Part shown: positions 6,497 through 10,822 of the stretch, one piece after another
Layout of the letters: every line of letters starts with the position of its first letter
How positions within the stretch are numbered: position 1 is the first letter of the stretch
Source of the DNA: CAYOFK01 sp964403185
GTDB taxonomy: Bacteria > Bacteroidota > Bacteroidia > Bacteroidales > VadinHA17
DNA: 10,822 nt
Reading direction: 5' to 3'
NCBI GenBank assembly: GCA_964403185.1
Contig: CAYOFK010000106.1
Span: forward strand, 1-10,822
Program-made: the position numbers and the translations under genes
Notes under the pieces: model-generated
Databases searched by the model: none
Told to the model about the DNA's origin: nothing
What the model saw: the letters and a program-made list of their open reading frames with translations, nothing else

Positions 6497-9400
6497 ATGC
6501 GAAAGTTTTTGATCTTCATATGGCTGTTGCTTGAATCCCTTTCCGGTCTGTCCCAGGAAAGATCATTATCATGGTCGGAACTCCCCTCGGGAATGACATT
6601 AACTAAAATCAACCTTTCAGGATTTGAATTTAACTATTCCCTTTCCAGCCTGTCTGCCCATACTCAAAATACAGAACTTGGTGCTTTTATAAAATTGTCA
6701 ATTAAGGGGCACTCAAAAACCAGGACTTATGGCCAACCGGAACTGCCTGTATTCAGCCGTTTGATTGAGATCCCACCAGGAACCGGCATACAAATAAATA
6801 TTCTTTCTGAAAAAAAGGACACACTCTACCTGGACCAACAGGGTATTAAAGAAAAAATTTTCCCTGCCCAATTTCCTGTAAATAAAACCAGGGATCCTGA
6901 AAAACAACCCTTGTTTATCGATAAATCCATTTATAAAAAAGACACCCTGTTACAAACACCCACAGTAGTAATTAATGAACCCGGCACCATGCATGGGAGA
7001 AGGTTTTCGGTGCTGTCTGTATCGCCCTTTTCTTACAACCCATTGAAAAACATCCTTGTAGTAACTACGGAATTACGCGTAAGAATTGACTTTACCGGTG
7101 TGGATCAGGAACGTATCAGCCAAAACTCCAAACGGTTCTTTTCAGGAGCATTTCAACCAATCGGGGAAAGCGCCTTCAATTCCCAGGCCAAATCTGTATC
7201 CGTTCCGGGGCCTGAAAAGTACGTGATCCTTTCAGATACCATGTTCAGGGAAGCCCTGAAGCCATTTGTAGAATGGAAAACAAGAAAGGGCTTTGAGGTT
7301 GTAGAGGTTTATAAAGGAACGCCCGGAGTGGGAACAACAGCAGAGGAAATGAAATCCTACCTCAGCAATATGTATCATGCAGCCACTGAGAACGATCCGG
7401 CCTTTTCCTACCTTCTGATCGTGGGAGATGATGCACAGATCCCCGCATTCAGACCCAGTCATATTTCCGATCTCTATTATGCCGAATACGATGGAAACGG
7501 CGACTATTTTCCAGACGTCATGTATGGCAGGTTCTCAGCCCGTGATACGGCTGAATTGAATCCACAGATTGAAAAAACCCTGGAATACGAACAATACCTG
7601 TTCCCGGATCCCTCATTTCTGAATGAGGCAGTCATGATCGCCGGGGTTGATGGCACCTATGCTACAAAATGGGGCAATGGCCAGATTAATTATGCCAATC
7701 AATATTATATCAATACAGGTCATGGCATTACTTCGCATACCTACCTTTATCCTGCCTCTGGCAGTAGTGATGCACAGATCCTTCAGGACATCAGTAACGG
7801 GGTTGGGTTTGTAAACTACACCGGACATGGCGAATGGGACCGCTGGCTGGATCCGAGATTTCACCTGTCTGATATTCCCGGACTGCAAAACGCACACCGG
7901 TATCCCCTGATGATAGGGAACGGCTGTGTAACCACCACCTTCCAGATTGATGAATGTTTTGGTGAAGCCCTGCTGAGAGCCAAAAATAAAGGCGCCCTGG
8001 GTTATATCGGTTGCAGCAACGATTCATACTGGGACGAAGATTACTGGTGGGCCACGGGGGTAGGGATCATTTCTGCCAATCCCCTTTATGAGGAGACTTC
8101 ACAGGCAATGTACGACCTGACCTTCCATGAGCATAACGAAGACAAAAGCCTGTGGGCGCGGACCCAGTCTCAAATGATCTTTGCCGGAAATATGGCGGTC
8201 ACAACCGGCAGTCCCGGCAAGTCAAAATACTACTGGGAGATCTACCACCTGATGGGCGACCCTTCACTCATGGTCTATTTCTCAGAACCCGATTCCCTGC
8301 ATGCGGTCTTTCCGGACACCCTGCCCATTGGCTCAAACCTGCTGCAAATCATCACTCTTCCTGATGTGTATGCCGGATTGAACAGGGATGGAGAGCTGTT
8401 AGCCGCCGGTTATGCAAATAAGGATGGCCTTATTGATCTGAACTTTCCGGCACAGTCCGTAACAGGAACCCTGGATCTGGTCCTGACGGGACAAAATCTG
8501 AAACCGGTGATCACAACCCTGGAAGTTGCAGCAGTCACCGGCACATTCATTATGCCTGACAGTATCTCTGTAAATGATGCATTGGGCAATAATAACGGAT
8601 TGCCTGATTTTGATGAAACCATTTCTTTCGATATTGCGCTTCTTAATTCCGGTGGAGCGGATGCCCTGGATGTAACAACTACGTTGAAAGTGCAGGACCC
8701 CTTCCTGACCATTACCGACTCTGTTTATTTCTGGGGCAACATAAATTCAGGGGCGCTTGTTTCCCAATCTGGTAAGTTCAGGGTTGATATCAGTGACAGC
8801 ATCCCCGATGAATGGCCCGTAACTTTCACCCTGCTTATAGAAGATCAGTCCGGCACCTCCAGGAAAGCCTACTTTGAAACCCGTCTTTTAGCTCCTGTGC
8901 TTCATTCAGGAACCATGATCATCGATGACAAAACATACGGAAACGGCAATTCCAGACTGGAACCCGGTGAAACCGCAGACTTAAAAATTGAGATCACAAA
9001 CCAAGGCCACAGCAGTACTACCGGATTGTATGCCCGGTTATACTCTGCAGACACCCTGATTCAAATACTGAATGATTCTTCCTACTTAAATATTGTGGAT
9101 CCGGGAACCGTTGCCCTGGCCTCGTTCCGGATCCGGGCGCATCCGGGGACCGTTCCCGGTACCAGGATCGGCCTGGAATTTACTCAGACTTCCGGAAAGT
9201 TTACCGTTGAAGCCATGTATGACCTCTATCCGGGTCTCATATACGAGGGTTTTGAATCAGCAGGCTTTTCCAGTTACCGCTGGCAAAATACAGGCACATA
9301 CCCCTGGGAAATCACGGGTAATAGAATGTATGAAGGCCTTCATGCGGCACAATCGGGATTCATCACACACAACCGAATTTCTGAATTAAGCATTGATGTG

Positions 9401-10582
9401 GATGTGCCCGAGGATGATACCATCTCATTCTACAGGAAGGTCTCATCAGAATCCAATTATGACATTCTGAGGTTTTATATTAACGGAACCCTTCAGGACC
9501 AATGGTCAGGTGAAGTGGATTGGGCCCTGCAAAAGTATCCCGTGGCTGCAGGATCCCATACCTTTAAGTGGGCATATTCAAAGGACGGAACCGTATCCCG
9601 TGGCAGCGACCGGGCCTGGATTGATTTTATTGTATTTCCCAAAAACAGTTTTCTGAGAAAGAATACCGGAATTGTCAGTATGAGTAATCCGGCCTCCGGC
9701 TTGCTCCTGTCAGTAGAAGACCTGGTTGTGGACATTCGTAATTTCGGAACCGATACCCTGCCTGAGATTCCTGCAGGATACATTCTTGATGATGGATCAG
9801 CCGTTTATGATACCTTAAAAGCCGGCTTGTTACCCGGGCAGGACACCACCTTTACTTTCAGCCGGAAAATGGACCTTTCCGCTACGGGGCCTCATACTTT
9901 AAAGATCTTTACTATTCTCAACGGCGATGAGATCCCGTCCAACGACACGCTCCGGGTTACTATTGAACACCAGGTTGCCGATCTGAGCGCTGTACGGTAC
10001 GCCGCTCCGGGGGACACTACCGTCTATACCTCAAATGAAACCGTTACCATTGTTGTCAGAAACCTTGGCACCTATCCGGTATCAGATATTCCTGTGGGCT
10101 ACCGTATAAATTCTCAGTCCGAAGTCCTGGAAACTGCCATCCCCCCCGCCACGATCCAGCCTGGCGACAGTTTGGAGTATACTTTTAACACTACGGCCGA
10201 TCTGTCAGCCTACGGCACCTATATTATCAAGGCCTTCACAAGACATTCCATGGATCTTATTGAAAGCAACGATACGGTTTTGCTCACCCTGATCCATGAT
10301 GGATCCAGCAATGTGATCGATTTCGAGAATGATTTCGGTGTTTCCGTGTTTCCGAATCCATTTACCAGCACACTGAACCTGCTGTTTGAACACCGCCTGG
10401 CAAGGGCAGTGATCCTCTCCATTCATGACATTACAGGACGCACAGTTTACAGGGCAGAGTGGGAGGATCTTTCTCCGGGCCAACAGTTGGAACTTGATCT
10501 GCAGTTTCTTACAAAAGGTTTATACATCCTTTGCATCACCCATGAAAATTCCGGTCAGGAGTTTAAGCTCATCAAGCACTAG
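6497..10582 (+). CDS. Secreted gingipain-like C25 cysteine protease with T9SS sorting domain
   Basis: The 1361-residue product is a surface or secreted cysteine endopeptidase of family C25. A signal peptide covers about residues 1-20 (MRKFLIFIWLLL...), and a C25-type propeptide extends to about 235. The caspase-like catalytic region runs from about 239 to 595. It contains the histidine in YTGHGEWDRW (H444), the cysteine in GNGCVTTTFQ (C477), the block GCSNDSYWDEDYWW (505-518) and the closing motif YYWEIYHLMGDPSL (578-591). The His-Cys spacing of 33 equals the H211/C244 spacing I recall for RgpB. After it come a gingipain-type Ig domain (about 597-678), two related Ig-like modules with a GNxNxxxxxxE signature (about 685-800 and 805-912), a jelly-roll adhesin-like module (915-1048), two tandem CARDB-like repeats (about 1055-1158 and 1162-1272), and a type A T9SS sorting domain (1280-1361; VFPNPF, DITGRTVY, LTKGLYIL). 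Export should go by Sec and then T9SS, with removal of the sorting domain and surface anchoring. The catalytic cysteine lies well before the position I expect for PorU and there are long C-terminal modules, so I favour a substrate protease over the PorU sortase. Cleavage specificity cannot be read from the sequence. Confidence 0.95.
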   Translation: MRKFLIFIWLLLESLSGLSQERSLSWSELPSGMTLTKINLSGFEFNYSLSSLSAHTQNTELGAFIKLSIKGHSKTRTYGQPELPVFSRLIEIPPGTGIQINILSEKKDTLYLDQQGIKEKIFPAQFPVNKTRDPEKQPLFIDKSIYKKDTLLQTPTVVINEPGTMHGRRFSVLSVSPFSYNPLKNILVVTTELRVRIDFTGVDQERISQNSKRFFSGAFQPIGESAFNSQAKSVSVPGPEKYVILSDTMFREALKPFVEWKTRKGFEVVEVYKGTPGVGTTAEEMKSYLSNMYHAATENDPAFSYLLIVGDDAQIPAFRPSHISDLYYAEYDGNGDYFPDVMYGRFSARDTAELNPQIEKTLEYEQYLFPDPSFLNEAVMIAGVDGTYATKWGNGQINYANQYYINTGHGITSHTYLYPASGSSDAQILQDISNGVGFVNYTGHGEWDRWLDPRFHLSDIPGLQNAHRYPLMIGNGCVTTTFQIDECFGEALLRAKNKGALGYIGCSNDSYWDEDYWWATGVGIISANPLYEETSQAMYDLTFHEHNEDKSLWARTQSQMIFAGNMAVTTGSPGKSKYYWEIYHLMGDPSLMVYFSEPDSLHAVFPDTLPIGSNLLQIITLPDVYAGLNRDGELLAAGYANKDGLIDLNFPAQSVTGTLDLVLTGQNLKPVITTLEVAAVTGTFIMPDSISVNDALGNNNGLPDFDETISFDIALLNSGGADALDVTTTLKVQDPFLTITDSVYFWGNINSGALVSQSGKFRVDISDSIPDEWPVTFTLLIEDQSGTSRKAYFETRLLAPVLHSGTMIIDDKTYGNGNSRLEPGETADLKIEITNQGHSSTTGLYARLYSADTLIQILNDSSYLNIVDPGTVALASFRIRAHPGTVPGTRIGLEFTQTSGKFTVEAMYDLYPGLIYEGFESAGFSSYRWQNTGTYPWEITGNRMYEGLHAAQSGFITHNRISELSIDVDVPEDDTISFYRKVSSESNYDILRFYINGTLQDQWSGEVDWALQKYPVAAGSHTFKWAYSKDGTVSRGSDRAWIDFIVFPKNSFLRKNTGIVSMSNPASGLLLSVEDLVVDIRNFGTDTLPEIPAGYILDDGSAVYDTLKAGLLPGQDTTFTFSRKMDLSATGPHTLKIFTILNGDEIPSNDTLRVTIEHQVADLSAVRYAAPGDTTVYTSNETVTIVVRNLGTYPVSDIPVGYRINSQSEVLETAIPPATIQPGDSLEYTFNTTADLSAYGTYIIKAFTRHSMDLIESNDTVLLTLIHDGSSNVIDFENDFGVSVFPNPFTSTLNLLFEHRLARAVILSIHDITGRTVYRAEWEDLSPGQQLELDLQFLTKGLYILCITHENSGQEFKLIKH

Positions 10583-10794
10583 TTTTTCCGGGCATTTTTT
10601 CATTCACTTTTTTTGGTAACTTGTGTCCATTATTAAGTTCTTCCAATATTTCTCTTGCAACAGCAGAAGGTGCGAGGGAGCTATTTTGGTTGTCTAATGA
10701 ATTAAGAAACATGAATTTAGCAAAATGCTGATATAGGAGAAATAAAAACAATATAACTTTACACATACGTTGTAGCCAATTAAAAACAAACAAA
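10583..10794. other. Intergenic region between protease and next gene
   Basis: These 212 AT-rich bases hold no clear GC hairpin plus T-run after the protease stop, although T-rich tracts occur at 10583-10615. TAACTTTA at 10754-10761 is one base from the Bacteroidota -7 box and 33 bases before the next ATG, but no TTG box lies at the right distance. A 73-codon minus-strand open frame (10793-10572) crosses the region and overlaps the protease 3' end. Its C-terminal half (SAVAREILEELNNG) reads a little like protein, but I do not call it a gene. Confidence 0.5.
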
Positions 10795-10822
10795 ATGAAA
10801 ACATTAGGACAAATTTTATTTG
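10795..10822 (+). CDS. Start of an unidentified gene (partial)
   Basis: ATG at 10795 opens a frame of nine full codons (MKTLGQILF) that runs off the window. It is preceded by an A-rich, T-poor leader (AAAAACAAACAAA), the typical translation start context in Bacteroidota genes without a Shine-Dalgarno sequence. The basic then hydrophobic opening would fit a signal peptide or a membrane protein, but nothing more can be said. Confidence 0.5.

Noticed and set aside
9096..9165. Clustered GATCCGGG / GGACCGTTCC repeats in the protease gene
   Set aside because: They follow from repeated codons for PGTV-like residues inside a continuous coding frame, so no separate element is needed.
6497..10582. Identification of the C25 protein as the T9SS sortase PorU
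   Set aside because: The catalytic cysteine at 477 and the many modules after the protease domain, ending in a type A sorting domain, fit a gingipain-like cargo protease better.
10754..10761. TAACTTTA as a promoter -7 box for the last gene
   Set aside because: It is one base from consensus and well placed, but no -33 TTG box lies at the expected distance, so I did not list it as a promoter.

Overview
The window looks like chromosomal DNA of a Bacteroidota bacterium, probably of the Bacteroidales/Bacteroidia type. The evidence is a gingipain-like C25 protease with a type IX secretion (T9SS) type A sorting domain, a beta-propeller/Y_Y_Y sensor fused to a SpoIIE-type phosphatase, and mostly leaderless-looking starts without Shine-Dalgarno sequences. 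No RNA gene, CRISPR array, complete transposase or phage gene was seen.

Layout. Bases 1-69 hold the 5' end of a minus-strand gene for a small membrane protein. A 303-base divergent spacer (70-372) follows, with a 12-bp palindrome and a 9-bp inverted repeat. At 373-2550 (+) lies a long KamA-family radical SAM aminomutase. It has a CX3CX2C cluster motif and a PGxGK PLP lysine, and at the two lysine-binding aspartates of lysine 2,3-aminomutase it carries Lys and Asn, the pair I recall from glutamate 2,3-aminomutase. The convergent spacer 2551-2867 is packed with repeats: a direct-repeat-flanked hairpin, a 14-bp stem, and a roughly 130-bp element with terminal inverted repeats that encloses two head-to-head REP-like hairpins.

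At 2868-6218 (-) is a 1116-residue sensor phosphatase: signal peptide, periplasmic propeller and Y_Y_Y domain, one membrane span, coiled coil, cytoplasmic PP2C/SpoIIE domain. Its start faces, across 278 AT-rich bases, the start of a 1361-residue secreted C25 cysteine protease (6497-10582, +) with prodomain, His/Cys dyad, several beta-sandwich modules and a C-terminal sorting domain. A last gene starts at 10795 (+) and runs off the window.

How the genes fit together. The protease should be exported by Sec, carried over the outer membrane by T9SS and anchored at the surface. The sensor phosphatase reads a periplasmic signal and acts in the cytoplasm. Their head-to-head arrangement allows shared control, but nothing in the sequence proves it. 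The aminomutase looks like a separate metabolic unit. The most distinctive points are the predicted substrate switch and N-terminal extension of the aminomutase, its near-perfect Shine-Dalgarno sequence, and the composite repeat at 2703-2832.
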